DNA of 33,893 bases from Gemmatimonadales bacterium UBA7835 (GCA_002500925.1 DLTN01000060.1:27180-61072); one strand, 5' to 3'. Positions 16,576 to 25,087 are shown, numbered from the stretch's first letter. Translations and numbers: made by a program. The notes: a model not told the origin generated them from the sequence alone.

Positions 16576-16664
16576 CAAGAAGCCGCTAGTGACGGATTCG
16601 TGACCTATCAGAGCCACTGTTCTCCACAACTATGAGGCTTAACCTTAACAAGATGAGCTGTAAG

Positions 16665-16738
16665 TGGGCCCGCCAGGACTTGAACCTGGGACCTACCGAT
16701 TATGAGTCGGCTGCTCTAACCAACTGAGCTACGGGCCC
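16665..16738 (-). tRNA. tRNA with anticodon CAU, probably tRNA-Ile2 (lysidine-modified)
   Basis: The 74-nt cloverleaf folds completely: acceptor GGGCCCG/CGGGCCC with discriminator A, D-arm GCTC/GAGC, anticodon stem GCCGA/TCGGT around loop CTCATAA (anticodon CAU), and T-stem CCAGG/CCTGG with TTCAAGT loop. CCA is not encoded. CAU can be elongator Met, initiator Met or Ile2. The base pair 1:72 is G:C, unlike a typical initiator, and C4:G69 and C5:G68 in the acceptor stem are the pairs TilS uses in E. coli to recognise tRNA-Ile2. This favours Ile2, reading AUA after lysidine modification. Elongator Met is not excluded. Confidence 0.9.
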
Positions 16739-16767
16739 TGATTAAGAAAGGTAGCGCACTGGGCCCC

Positions 16768-16784
16768 TGAGCGTCATGCGCTCA
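16768..16784. repeat. inverted repeat between the tRNA and trkA
   Basis: TGAGCGTCATGCGCTCA has perfect 6-bp arms around TCATG and lies 30 bp upstream of the tRNA in the divergent tRNA/trkA region. On the plus strand it is followed by a mild T-rich run (TTGTCTTT). It could be an operator or a weak terminator; the sequence does not decide. Confidence 0.35.
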
Positions 16785-16909
16785 TTGTCTTTGATCCAGC
16801 TTCGAAAGGCAGACTATTGAACCAGGTCAGCGAAGGCTAACTTTCATGCGAATAAGTTCCCCGTCCACTAGTGTGGTGAGGAAACGGTGCAAATGGAACC
16901 TCGACAGCC

Positions 16910-18259
16910 ATGAGGGTGCTCGTTGTCGGTGCCGGTGAGGTAGGCTTTCATCTGGCTCAACGGCTCTCGGAAGAGCACCAGGACGTCGTCATCATTGAGT
17001 CAGATCCTGAGCGAGCCGAGATCGCTACCCAAAAGCTCGACGTACAGACAATAGTGGGGAATGGAGCCTCGATATCGATTCTTGAGCAGGCGAAGGTCCG
17101 AAACGCTCAGATGCTCCTTGCGGTCACAAGCGCCGATGAAGTGAACCTTACCGCATGTCTAGCGGCGAAAAGAATGGGTGTCCCATACACCGTCGCACGG
17201 ATCTCGAACCCAGACTATTACGAAGAGGATTCCGTACTTTCAAGCGATCAGGTGGGGATCGACTTGATGGTCAATCCTGAGAGGGAGTGCGCCCGTGAGG
17301 CTTTTCTGCTGCTTCAAAGTATTGCCTTCACGGAAGTGGCTGAATTTGCAGGTGGCCGGGTGCAACTTGTAGGCCTCAAGGTACGCGATGGCGCACCCGT
17401 TGCCGGACAAAGTATTGGGCACCTCCGCTCCCAGTTTCTGCCCACAGGATATCACTATGTGACCGCAGCGATCGTCAGGGATGGTCAGACTATCATCCCT
17501 AGGGCGGAAACCACCATCGAAGCGGGGGACCGACTTTATCTCCTGGCTCCGACCAGTGAAATCGATCAAGTCCCCCCACTTGCGGGATATGACCGCTTCA
17601 AACTTAAGCGAGTGATGATCGCCGGAGGCAGCTTGGAAGGCCAGTACATTGCCGAGCTCCTCGGACAACACGGCATCGAATGCACAATCCTCGACCACAA
17701 CCGCCGGCGATGTGTCGAACTCGCGGAGCGGCTCCCGAAAGCGCTCGTGCTAAACGCCGACGCCACAGACCTGGAACAGCTCGAGATGGAGGGCGTCGGA
17801 GGAGTCGACGGGTTTGTATCCGCAACCGGTAGCGACGAGACAAATCTCCTCTCTAGCTTACTGGCCAAGCAGGCTGGGGCCAGGAAAGTCCTGAGCTTGG
17901 TTCACAAGTTTCAGTACCTGAAGCTCGAATCCACCGCAGGCGTAGACTCAAGCATTTCGCCTCGCATCTCAACTGTGAATGCGATTCTGAGAAGAATAAG
18001 AAGAGGCCGTGTGATGACAGTCGCCTCGCTATCAGGGATTGAAGCAGAGGCTATAGAGTTTGTGGTAAGCTCCGAATCCCGCATTGCAAACAAAGCGCTG
18101 CGTGACGTGGATTTCCCAAAAAATGGAGTGATTGGGATTATTCTGCGCGGTAATGAAATCATCCTACCAAGAGGTGAAGACACACTCACTGCGGGCGACG
18201 ATGTGATCGTCTTCGCTACACCCGACGCAATCCCAACGGTCGAGGCGCTGTTCGGCTGA
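16910..18259 (+). CDS. trkA: Trk potassium uptake system, NAD-binding regulatory subunit TrkA
   Basis: 449 residues, the usual two-fold TrkA layout of RCK-N/RCK-C twice. The first Rossmann motif is VVGAGEVG (5-12), with the ribose-binding Glu30 at the end of strand 2 (VIIESD). The second starts near residue 228 (IAGGSLEG), with acidic DH at the equivalent strand end (ILDHNRR). Each half ends in a TrkA-C domain with the phrases PVAGQSIGHLR and RIANKALRDVDFP. As a cytosolic ring it gates the TrkH channel in response to NAD(H) or nucleotides. Its TGA shares one base with the ATG of trkH (TGATG), so the two subunits are translationally coupled. Confidence 0.96.
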   Translation: MRVLVVGAGEVGFHLAQRLSEEHQDVVIIESDPERAEIATQKLDVQTIVGNGASISILEQAKVRNAQMLLAVTSADEVNLTACLAAKRMGVPYTVARISNPDYYEEDSVLSSDQVGIDLMVNPERECAREAFLLLQSIAFTEVAEFAGGRVQLVGLKVRDGAPVAGQSIGHLRSQFLPTGYHYVTAAIVRDGQTIIPRAETTIEAGDRLYLLAPTSEIDQVPPLAGYDRFKLKRVMIAGGSLEGQYIAELLGQHGIECTILDHNRRRCVELAERLPKALVLNADATDLEQLEMEGVGGVDGFVSATGSDETNLLSSLLAKQAGARKVLSLVHKFQYLKLESTAGVDSSISPRISTVNAILRRIRRGRVMTVASLSGIEAEAIEFVVSSESRIANKALRDVDFPKNGVIGIILRGNEIILPRGEDTLTAGDDVIVFATPDAIPTVEALFG

Positions 18260-19710
18260 TGTCGCTTAAAAGAGTCGCGAACGTTGCTGGGCTACTTCAG
18301 GTATTCGTGGCCTGTTCCATGTTTTTGACTGGACTCGTTGCCCTGGCATATGCGGACGGGGACGCCGCAGCATTCTTTATTTCTGGCACCGTAACCCTCT
18401 TAGTTGGATCAGCAACCTACTTAAGCACTCGCTTCGATGACGAGGTCACCATCCGCGAAGGTTTTGCGATTGTGACTATGGCTTGGGCCACTACAGCGGC
18501 CTTCGGAAGTCTACCATACATATTCAGCGGGGTCGTAGACTCTCCGATACCGGCGCTCTTCGAGTCGATGTCAGGGTTCACGACTACGGGGGCGACAGTC
18601 TTTGCAGATATCGAAGTCCTCCCACACGGCATCTTACTGTGGCGATCTATGACACACTGGATCGGAGGAATGGGCATCATTGTTCTCGTGATCGCAGTCT
18701 TGCCCTACCTCGGGATCGGAGGAATGCAACTCTTTCGGGCTGAGGTATCGGGACCCGCGCCCGAACGACTCAGGCCTAGAATTACTCAGACTGCGAAGCT
18801 CCTCTGGTTGGTCTACTTCGGAATGACTGCAGTCATTGGCCTACTATACCTCATCGGTGGCATGAGCCCCTTTGATGCTTTAAATCATGCCTTTTCCACT
18901 GTCGCTACGGGCGGGTTTTCTACGAAAAACACCTCGTTTGCAGAGATGTCATCGTACATCCAATGGGTAACGATCATCTTCATGTATATCGGCGGCGTAA
19001 ACTACGCTTTGCATTTCCGTGCGGTCACAGGTGACATCCGCTACTTACGAGACGCCGAGTGGAAATTCTTCACTGCGGTGCTGATCTTTGCAGCCGGTGC
19101 AGTGATCGCTCTGAACCTTTTTGCCGGAGACGCGTTCGGAGAAAAAGTTGTCCGTGATGGCCTATTTCAAGTGCTCGCCATCACCACAACCACAGGGTAT
19201 GTGTCAGCCGACTACGACCTTTGGGTTCCTGGAGCCCGTATGGTCCTTTTCTCCCTGTTCTTTTTTGGGGGCATGGCTGGAAGTACAAGTGGCGGAGTCA
19301 AAGCGCTGCGAGTGATGCTGCTGCTCAAGCAAGCTGCCAACGAACTGCGAAGACACCTTCACCCTCGGGCTGTCTTAGTCACTCGGATAGGAAACAAGTC
19401 AGTAACAGAAGAAGTCGCAGCCCGCGTAGTAGGCTTCTTGATGCTCTACCTCCTGCTATGCATGGTAGGGGCACTCGCTCTGGCGATGACGGGAATCGAG
19501 CCACTGACAGCGATCAGCGGAAGTATCGCGTCAGTAGGAAACGTCGGCCCATCGTTTGCCGGACTCGGCCCCACAGATAACTATGGGTGGATGTCGGAGC
19601 CTGGGCTCGGCGTTCTAACATTCCTCATGCTGGTAGGTCGCCTTGAGATTTACACGGTGCTACTGCTCTTCCACCCTGAACTGTGGAAGTCGCGGAAAGC
19701 TTATCACTAG
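18259..19710 (+). CDS. trkH: Trk potassium uptake channel subunit TrkH
   Basis: 483-residue inner-membrane protein with four M1-P-M2 repeats. The selectivity-filter loops are visible: GFTTTGATV (about 106-114), STVATGGFS (213-221), ITTTTGYVS (about 313-321) and ASVGNVGPS (about 429-437). Each has the filter glycine of K+ transporters of the TrkH/KtrB group. Repeat 3 is followed by a glycine/serine-rich loop (GGMAGSTSGGVKAL), the intramembrane gate region. Together with TrkA it imports K+. Its last 68 bp may overlap the start of the downstream cupin-like gene. Confidence 0.96.
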   Translation: MSLKRVANVAGLLQVFVACSMFLTGLVALAYADGDAAAFFISGTVTLLVGSATYLSTRFDDEVTIREGFAIVTMAWATTAAFGSLPYIFSGVVDSPIPALFESMSGFTTTGATVFADIEVLPHGILLWRSMTHWIGGMGIIVLVIAVLPYLGIGGMQLFRAEVSGPAPERLRPRITQTAKLLWLVYFGMTAVIGLLYLIGGMSPFDALNHAFSTVATGGFSTKNTSFAEMSSYIQWVTIIFMYIGGVNYALHFRAVTGDIRYLRDAEWKFFTAVLIFAAGAVIALNLFAGDAFGEKVVRDGLFQVLAITTTTGYVSADYDLWVPGARMVLFSLFFFGGMAGSTSGGVKALRVMLLLKQAANELRRHLHPRAVLVTRIGNKSVTEEVAARVVGFLMLYLLLCMVGALALAMTGIEPLTAISGSIASVGNVGPSFAGLGPTDNYGWMSEPGLGVLTFLMLVGRLEIYTVLLLFHPELWKSRKAYH

Positions 19711-20398
19711 GTCCTTCCTCGTCACCGTCGGCATATGGATGACCGCTTCGACGGCGACGGTGGCACAACGCGTGGTCATGGTCCACGAGGAACCTCGGCA
19801 TCGCCTCGTCTACGATACACCTGACCTGCGTGTCCTCGACGTGCAGATCCAGCCAGGGGACACGACGCTCTACCACAAGCACGATAGTCCGATCACATAT
19901 GTGACAATAGGTACCTCCAGCACCGACCAGATGATACTGGGTGGCGCATGGAACAACACACAGCCACGCAACCCACCACCGGGTCGTATCGGAGCGGTGA
20001 GAGCCGTTCAGTCCTACGTGGAGCAATCACTCACTCACCGGGTCACTAACGTCGGCCAAACACTTTTCCGACTAATCGCCGTCCCTAGCAAGAGGTCAGG
20101 AACAGAAAACACAGCGGCGTCCGAACCTCCGCCCGGTGACTTAATATCAGAAAATCGATGGTTCCGGAACTCAATTCTTCGTATCGCCGGTTACCAAGCC
20201 TCGACAGGATATACCGCCAACGCGCCAACCGTCCTAGTGATGGTCCGGGATGGAAGAATAATCATTGAACGAGGTGACGGTTGGATGACCTCTCTCGAGG
20301 TAGCCGGTCAGAGTACGATCATGTCGCAAGATGAGCATTACCGCATTAGAAACGGGGCGCAGCAAACCTCTGACATCGTCTTCGTCGAGGTCCGCTGA
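19643..20398 (+). CDS. exported cupin-like protein of unknown function
   Basis: 251 residues if translation starts at TTG 19643, which has GGTAGGT just upstream but lies inside trkH in another frame. An export signal is visible after that (basic KLITRS, hydrophobic FLVTVGIWM, then TASTATVAQ with cleavage near residue 41). The start must lie before KLITRS, and no ATG or GTG is available there. The mature part contains a cupin motif 1-like strand, VQIQPGDTTLYHKHDSPITYVTIG, with HxH ligands that may bind a metal. A second half with beta strands (VLVMVRDGRIIIERGDGW, IVFVEVR) may be a second barrel. Coupling to trkAH suggests coexpression, but no link to K+ transport can be shown. Confidence 0.65.
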   Translation: MRFTRCYCSSTLNCGSRGKLITRSFLVTVGIWMTASTATVAQRVVMVHEEPRHRLVYDTPDLRVLDVQIQPGDTTLYHKHDSPITYVTIGTSSTDQMILGGAWNNTQPRNPPPGRIGAVRAVQSYVEQSLTHRVTNVGQTLFRLIAVPSKRSGTENTAASEPPPGDLISENRWFRNSILRIAGYQASTGYTANAPTVLVMVRDGRIIIERGDGWMTSLEVAGQSTIMSQDEHYRIRNGAQQTSDIVFVEVR

Positions 20399-20421
20399 CT
20401 CGAACATCAGCACCTCAACGC

Positions 20422-21168
20422 TCATTGAGATTTGCTTCCGCGTCCCCGACTAGGCGCAGACGCTAAGGCTGCCACCTCATCAGCGTCCAAATCACGCCAA
20501 GCACCTTTCTGAAGGGACCCGAGCACCAGTGGGCCATAGCGAATTCTTCGTAGACGCATTACTGGGTGCCCAACGGCTGACAACAGCCGCCGCACCTCCC
20601 GCTTCCGACCCTCAGTAACCACGAGTTTTAGCCTAGATGAAACCTTGTCGGAATCAATGAGCCGCGCTCTAACCGCCCGCGCAAAGCCATCGTCAAGCTC
20701 TACACCCGAAGTCAATCGATTGATTGTCGCCAACTCGAGCGTTCCCACCACCTGAAGCCAGTATTCCCGCTCTACTTCCCCTTTGGGATGTGCCAAGTCA
20801 TTACTGAGCTGTCCATCATTCGTCAGTAAAAGAAGCCCCTCCGCATCCCTATCAAGCCGACCCACATAACGAAGTTTAGACAGTTGGGACGGAAGCCTAT
20901 CGTAGATCGTCACTCCACCATGCGGATCTGTCCGCGTAGTCAGCACACCAGCCGGCTTATGAAAAGCCACCCACCTGACTGGGCTAGAGCGGATCAGTTC
21001 CCTATCTATAGAGACCTGATCAGAACTAGGGTCGATGCGCACGCCCATTTTGGTAACGATTGTGCCGTTAACGGCCACGCGCCCAGCAAGTATCATCCGT
21101 TCTGCTTCTCTGCGAGATGCTCGACCGGATTGAGAGATATAGCGCTGGAGCCGCATCAGATCAGACAC
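20422..21168 (-). CDS. rluB: ribosomal large-subunit pseudouridine synthase, RsuA/RluB family
   Basis: 248 residues: an N-terminal S4 RNA-binding domain (RLQRYISQSGRASRREAERMI, 6-26, with GRVAVNG) and a pseudouridine synthase domain with catalytic Asp106 in GRLDRDAEGLLLLTNDG. The closing EGRKREVRRLLSAVGHPVMRLRRIR is typical of the RsuA/RluB/E/F group. Position directly after scpA and scpB is the classic place of rluB, which modifies 23S rRNA U2605 (E. coli numbering). The start is GTG 21168, 5 bp after the scpB stop, with AAGG about 9 bp upstream; ATG 21156 is an alternative. Confidence 0.92.
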   Translation of the reverse strand: MSDLMRLQRYISQSGRASRREAERMILAGRVAVNGTIVTKMGVRIDPSSDQVSIDRELIRSSPVRWVAFHKPAGVLTTRTDPHGGVTIYDRLPSQLSKLRYVGRLDRDAEGLLLLTNDGQLSNDLAHPKGEVEREYWLQVVGTLELATINRLTSGVELDDGFARAVRARLIDSDKVSSRLKLVVTEGRKREVRRLLSAVGHPVMRLRRIRYGPLVLGSLQKGAWRDLDADEVAALASAPSRGRGSKSQ

Positions 21169-21173
21169 GGCTT

Positions 21174-21863
21174 TTAACCTTCGAGCTGTCGTCCGCTTGA
21201 CAGATCGAGCTCCTCATCTGTGTTAATCTCTGATTCCGGAGCGACGGACGTCTCTTCCGTGCCGGGCGCCCGTTGCGAAACCTCTTGGTCCTGCCGTTCA
21301 CCGTCGTCTTCAGTGACCCCTTCAACTCCAAGGGAAACACGATCACGCAAAACGATAGGAAGCTCGTCCGCCCGCGGCATATCCTCGAGCGATCCAAAGC
21401 CGAAATGTTCTAGGAAGAAAGACGTCGTGCCATATAAAAGGGGACGGCCTAGGCCTTCTGCTCTACCAACCACGTCAATGAGGTTTCGGTCTTGCAGCGT
21501 CCTAATCACACCCGAAGCACTTACTCCTCGAATATACTCAATCTCAATTCGTCCGATGGGCTGCCGGTACGCTACTATGGCGAGTGTTTCCAGGGCAGGG
21601 CCAGAGAGCCGGGAGGCCTTGGGAACGTTATCAAAGCGCTCTAGGTAGGGCGCATACTCAGATCGTGTGAGAATCTGATATCCCTCAGCCAATTCACGAA
21701 TCTGAAACGCGCGCGCCGCATCATCATATTCCGCTCGCAGAAAGTGCAATGCTTCTTCAACCTGATCCTCGTCGAGCATCTCATCAGCGCGAGCAATTTC
21801 GTCGGGGCTTAACGGCGCGTCAGAGGCGAATAGCACAGCTTCAACGATCTGGTGTGAGTTCAC
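21174..21863 (-). CDS. scpB: segregation and condensation protein ScpB
   Basis: 229 residues: two winged-helix domains in the first 160 residues. Typical ScpB phrases are IVEAVLFASDAPLSPDEIA at the N-terminus, AYRQPIGRIEIEYIRGVSASGVIRTLQDRNLI (about 107-138) and GLGRPLLYGTTSFFLEHFG. An acidic, low-complexity tail of about 55 residues follows and is probably disordered. ScpB dimers bind ScpA and the Smc ATPase to form the chromosome condensation complex. The GTG start overlaps the scpA stop by 4 bp (GTGA), so the two subunits are translated together. Smc itself is not in the window. Confidence 0.93.
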   Translation of the reverse strand: MNSHQIVEAVLFASDAPLSPDEIARADEMLDEDQVEEALHFLRAEYDDAARAFQIRELAEGYQILTRSEYAPYLERFDNVPKASRLSGPALETLAIVAYRQPIGRIEIEYIRGVSASGVIRTLQDRNLIDVVGRAEGLGRPLLYGTTSFFLEHFGFGSLEDMPRADELPIVLRDRVSLGVEGVTEDDGERQDQEVSQRAPGTEETSVAPESEINTDEELDLSSGRQLEG

Positions 21864-22675
21864 GTTTTCGTTCCTCCTTCATCCATCGAAGTCATTGGTT
21901 TGTGGAGCATATCTTCAAGTCCTTCGGCCTCTTCTTCCTCTAGACGTTCGTTTCGTCGATAGATCCAAAGCTCACTGAACGGGCTAGCCTGCCTCAAAAA
22001 CAGAATCCGACGCCTCGCCAGCTCAAGGCCTGCCAAAAAGGTCATTACCCCATGCGACCTATCTTTGAAATCCGCTAGAAGCTTCCCAAATTGAACCCGG
22101 GTGCCATTCTTCAGCGCATCTAGAATAAGGACTGACTTCTCCTCCATGGTCACTGGCCTGCTCGAGATTCGGTGCTGCCGTTCCGCTGGCATGGGGGTCT
22201 TAATACTGAGTGCGACACGGTAAACGTCCTCCCATGCCGTTTCCAAAGGGACCTCATCAAGACTCATCTTGGGGCGCGGAGGGACATACCCCTTCCCGTA
22301 CTGGCGACTGCGATCAGCTTCTGCCGCTCGAAGCCTCTGTGACACGTCACGGATCTGCTCATACTCTAGGAGCCTACGCACCAACTCAGCCCTAGGATCC
22401 TCTTCATCCTCATCGGCCGAGCGAGGCAGAAGCACCTGCGCCTTTATGTGGATAAGAGTAGCCGCCATCTCTAAGAACTCCCCAGCTCCATCAAGATCGC
22501 TGACCTGAAGACCTTTGATGGCCTGAAGGAATTGATCTGTGATCTTCGCGATCGGTATATCGAAGATCTCAACGTCCTGCGTTCGAATGAGATGCAAGAG
22601 AAGATCGAGTGGACCCTGAAACCGCTCGATATCAATAACCAGGAGTCCACCTTCCTGCGCCGATGAGTGATCCAT
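21860..22675 (-). CDS. scpA: segregation and condensation protein ScpA (kleisin)
   Basis: 271 residues from ATG 22675; GTG 22690 would add five and overlap the protease gene by 10 bp, and neither has a clear ribosome-binding site. The kleisin N-terminus VIDIERFQGPLDLLLHLI is canonical, followed by VEIFDIPIAKITDQFL. An acidic middle (SADEDEEDPRAELVRRLLEYEQIRD) and a C-terminal winged helix (GKLLADFKDRSHGVMTFLAGLELARRR) bind ScpB and the Smc head. The last 20 residues are acidic. It sits in the order M50 protease-scpA-scpB-rluB, which is common in several phyla. Confidence 0.93.
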   Translation of the reverse strand: MDHSSAQEGGLLVIDIERFQGPLDLLLHLIRTQDVEIFDIPIAKITDQFLQAIKGLQVSDLDGAGEFLEMAATLIHIKAQVLLPRSADEDEEDPRAELVRRLLEYEQIRDVSQRLRAAEADRSRQYGKGYVPPRPKMSLDEVPLETAWEDVYRVALSIKTPMPAERQHRISSRPVTMEEKSVLILDALKNGTRVQFGKLLADFKDRSHGVMTFLAGLELARRRILFLRQASPFSELWIYRRNERLEEEEAEGLEDMLHKPMTSMDEGGTKT

Positions 22676-22680
22676 TATGC

Positions 22681-23334
22681 TCAAATCCACAGCCGTATGA
22701 ACCAGTCCGCTATTTCGCGGAAGAAATAGACCGGGCCTAACACCACTGTCAGCGCACCCGGAACAAGGTAGATAATGCCCATTAGAGCCAGAATACCGTA
22801 TTGCCCGAAGTGCCGATACTGTTTGGCCATCCTGTCAGGCATAGCGTGCGCTATGACATGGGATCCATCTAGGGGCGGTATCGGAATGAGATTGAAGAAG
22901 GCAAGCAAGAGGTTGATCATGATGCCGTACTCAAGTACTAGAAAAGCGAAATTCGCCATACCGGGAGGCAAGGCAAACGCTGATTGTGCCACGACTAAAA
23001 ATGTCATCAGGACCGTTGATATCGAAGCCAGAATGAGGTTCGAAACAATACCGGCCAGAGAAACCCTGATATCCCCAGGCACATACTCACGATAATTCGC
23101 TGGGTTCACGGGCACCGGCTTTGCCCATCCAAAAAAGATCCCACTACCGGAAAGGTAGAGCAGAGCCGGGACGATGAAGGATCCCATCAGATCGAGATGC
23201 GGGATCGGATTCAAAGTGATCCGCCCCAATTCCTCAGCAGTTCTGTCTCCTTCTTTAAGAGCCTGCCAAGCGTGGGCTACTTCGTGCACGACCACTGAGG
23301 CGATCAATACGAGTATGATGATGAATGCTTCCAT
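22681..23334 (-). CDS. site-2 protease family (M50) membrane metalloprotease
   Basis: 217 residues, nearly all membrane. The zinc site HEVAH (17-21, with Glu18 as catalytic base) lies at the end of the first helix, and the third ligand Asp156 is in NLIPIPPLDGS. The family marker FFGWAKPVPVNPANYR follows helix 2. There is no PDZ domain, so it belongs to the short M50B group near scpA, not to the sigma-E regulator RseP. Its substrate is unknown. It is the first gene of the operon with scpA, scpB and rluB and diverges from rpsT, with a 113-bp shared control region. Confidence 0.92.
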   Translation of the reverse strand: MEAFIIILVLIASVVVHEVAHAWQALKEGDRTAEELGRITLNPIPHLDLMGSFIVPALLYLSGSGIFFGWAKPVPVNPANYREYVPGDIRVSLAGIVSNLILASISTVLMTFLVVAQSAFALPPGMANFAFLVLEYGIMINLLLAFFNLIPIPPLDGSHVIAHAMPDRMAKQYRHFGQYGILALMGIIYLVPGALTVVLGPVYFFREIADWFIRLWI

Positions 23335-23358
23335 AAGTTGATAAGCTACTCTCTACCT

Positions 23359-23371
23359 TGCGACAGTCGCA
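23359..23371. promoter_or_regulatory. palindrome in the protease/rpsT divergent region
   Basis: TGCGACAGTCGCA is a perfect 6-bp inverted repeat with a single central base. It ends 4 bp before the -35 box of the rpsT promoter and 25 bp from the protease start codon. Its place would suit an operator acting on either gene. No candidate regulator is evident. Confidence 0.35.
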
Positions 23372-23375
23372 CCCG

Positions 23376-23404
23376 TTGATCCAAGAGACGGACTCGCCTA
23401 GTTT
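23376..23404 (+). promoter_or_regulatory. candidate promoter for rpsT
   Basis: TTGATC (23376-23381) and TAGTTT (23399-23404) are spaced by 17 bp. The expected start near 23411 gives a leader of about 36 nt. The leader has no strong Shine-Dalgarno sequence. Confidence 0.5.
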
Positions 23405-23447
23405 TCCCTGCTACCGTTCCAACGAATAACTGCACTACCAGCAAGAA

Positions 23448-23702
23448 ATGCCGAATATCAAAAGTGCCAAGAAGCGTATGCATTTGAGCGCTGCCGCACG
23501 CCTCAAGAATCGGGCGGAACGCTCTCGCATCCGCTCGGCCATCAAGCAGGTTCGCTCTGCGGAAAGTGCCACTGAAGGTGCCGACAGCCTTTTGGAGGCA
23601 GTCGCCCTCCTCGACCGCGCAGCCACCCGACGCCTTTACCACCCGAATAGGGTTGCAAGGATAAAAAGCGGTCTGACCCGGCATGTAAACTCTCTGGCCT
23701 GA
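23448..23702 (+). CDS. rpsT: 30S ribosomal protein S20
   Basis: 84 residues, very basic and helical, with the S20 start MPNIKSAKKRMHLSAAARLKN and the ending HPNRVARIKSGLTRHVNSLA. It is a primary 16S rRNA binder in the body of the small subunit. It is a single-gene unit with its own promoter upstream and a strong terminator downstream. Weak ribosome-binding signals at rpsT are also known from E. coli, where S20 represses its own translation. Whether that applies here is unknown. Confidence 0.95.
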   Translation: MPNIKSAKKRMHLSAAARLKNRAERSRIRSAIKQVRSAESATEGADSLLEAVALLDRAATRRLYHPNRVARIKSGLTRHVNSLA

Positions 23703-23728
23703 GGGCCTTCGAAGACGCAGACCCTCAG
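23699..23728 (+). repeat. hairpin overlapping the rpsT stop
   Basis: CTGAGGG (23699-23705) pairs with CCCTCAG (23722-23728) across a 16-base loop. It includes the stop codon and precedes the terminator by 11 bp. It may protect the 3' end of the message; no T-run follows it. Confidence 0.4.
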
Positions 23729-23739
23729 TCAGAAACATC

Positions 23740-23774
23740 GAGACCCGGAGGCCTTGAGCCCCCGGGTCTCTTTT
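23740..23774 (+). terminator. intrinsic terminator of rpsT
   Basis: GAGACCCGG (23740-23748) pairs perfectly with CCGGGTCTC (23762-23770), a 9-bp GC-rich stem with a 13-base loop, followed at once by TTTT. It works only in the plus direction, because the minus side lacks a T-run. Confidence 0.85.
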
Positions 23775-23803
23775 GCTTTCCAACATGTCCATCTCTGTTT
23801 TGA

Positions 23804-25087
23804 TCAGACGCTCCAGACCACCCTTCCATCGACAATGGTAAGGCACGGCTGACCGGTCAGAGACCAACCCGTGAAAGGAGTGTTGCGGCTCTTAGAGAGG
23901 AACCTCGAGGGATCGACCGTCCAGGATTTTTCTGCGTCGAACACCGTTACGTCGGCAGGCGAGCCCTCGGCTAGTGTGCCACCGGGCAAGTTAAATGCCC
24001 GCGCTGGTTGGCAACTCATCCGATCGACCATAGTAGCAAGGTCGATCAAGCCCTCTTTAACAACGTGTGTCAGTATTATGCCGAGAGCAGTCTCAAGACC
24101 CACGATGCCATTCGGGGCATCCGCAAACGCCGCTTCCTTTTCATCGTAATGGTGTGGTGCGTGATCTGTTGCAATCGTGTCGAGAGTCCCATCCGCTAGC
24201 CCGGCTCGCACTGCATCAACATCCTCCTGCGTCCGAAGAGGCGGATTCATCTTCGCTTCGGTTCGATATCCTTCGACTGCCTCTTCTGTAAGTACAAGGT
24301 GATGAGGCGAGGCTTCCGCGGTTACCCGCACCCCCCTAGCCTTGGCTTGTCGAATCATTTCAACTCCAAGTCTTGTGGAGCAGTGTTGCAGGTGGATGTG
24401 ACCTCCCGTCAGTTCCGCTAGCATTAGATCACGGACAATATGAATGTCCTCGGACGCGTTCGGCTTTCCCGCAAGGCCAAGGCGAGAGGACATCACCCCA
24501 TCGTTCATATGTCCCTTCGCGGACAGAGTGAGATCTTCGGGGTGGTCCGCCACTGGGATTCCGAAAGACTGAGCATACTCGAGGGCGAGCCGCATCAGGC
24601 CCGAGTCCATGACTGGACTTCCATCATCCGTAATAGCGACAGCGCCAGCCTCAACCATCTCTCCCACTAATGCCAATCGTTTTCCCTCCCGGCCGACCGA
24701 AATACAACCGATCGGATAAACCCTCGCCTTCCCTGCTTTCTTCCCCTCAGCTACAACAAACCCCACACCTGCGGGATCTTCGATCGGAGGGTCAGTATTC
24801 GGCATGGCACAAATTGACGTAAATCCACCGGCCGCAGCCGCAGCCGCTCCGGTTGCGATTGTCTCCTTGTGTTCACCGCCCGGCTCACGCAGATGGACAT
24901 GAACATCAATCAGACCTGGCGTCACCACTAATCCCGAACAATCGACCAACTGAGCGTCTTCGTGTGTAGCCAGGGAGGAACTGAGCTCGGCCACCCGCCC
25001 ATCTACGAGAAGCACATCGCGTGTATCATCAATATTCTGGCTCGGATCGATAACTCGGCCACCCTTAAGGATGAGCTTATCACTCAT
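23804..25087 (-). CDS. pyrC: dihydroorotase (class I)
   Basis: 427 residues, the size of the PyrC type used in Gram-positive and many other bacteria, not the 350-residue E. coli type. The metal-site motif DVHVHLREPG (about 61-70) is followed by KETIATGAAAAAAGGFTSICAMPNT, later HLQHCSTRLG, and the catalytic TDHAPHHYDEKE near residue 310. It cyclises carbamoyl-aspartate to dihydroorotate, the third step of UMP synthesis. The ATG overlaps the pyrB stop by 4 bp. The C-terminus keeps the typical GSPADVTVFD and the final DGRVVW. Confidence 0.94.
   Translation of the reverse strand: MSDKLILKGGRVIDPSQNIDDTRDVLLVDGRVAELSSSLATHEDAQLVDCSGLVVTPGLIDVHVHLREPGGEHKETIATGAAAAAAGGFTSICAMPNTDPPIEDPAGVGFVVAEGKKAGKARVYPIGCISVGREGKRLALVGEMVEAGAVAITDDGSPVMDSGLMRLALEYAQSFGIPVADHPEDLTLSAKGHMNDGVMSSRLGLAGKPNASEDIHIVRDLMLAELTGGHIHLQHCSTRLGVEMIRQAKARGVRVTAEASPHHLVLTEEAVEGYRTEAKMNPPLRTQEDVDAVRAGLADGTLDTIATDHAPHHYDEKEAAFADAPNGIVGLETALGIILTHVVKEGLIDLATMVDRMSCQPARAFNLPGGTLAEGSPADVTVFDAEKSWTVDPSRFLSKSRNTPFTGWSLTGQPCLTIVDGRVVWSV

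Noticed and set aside
17240..17698. 152-codon frame antisense to trkA
   Set aside because: It lies fully inside trkA, and its translation shows no domain, signal peptide or membrane segment.
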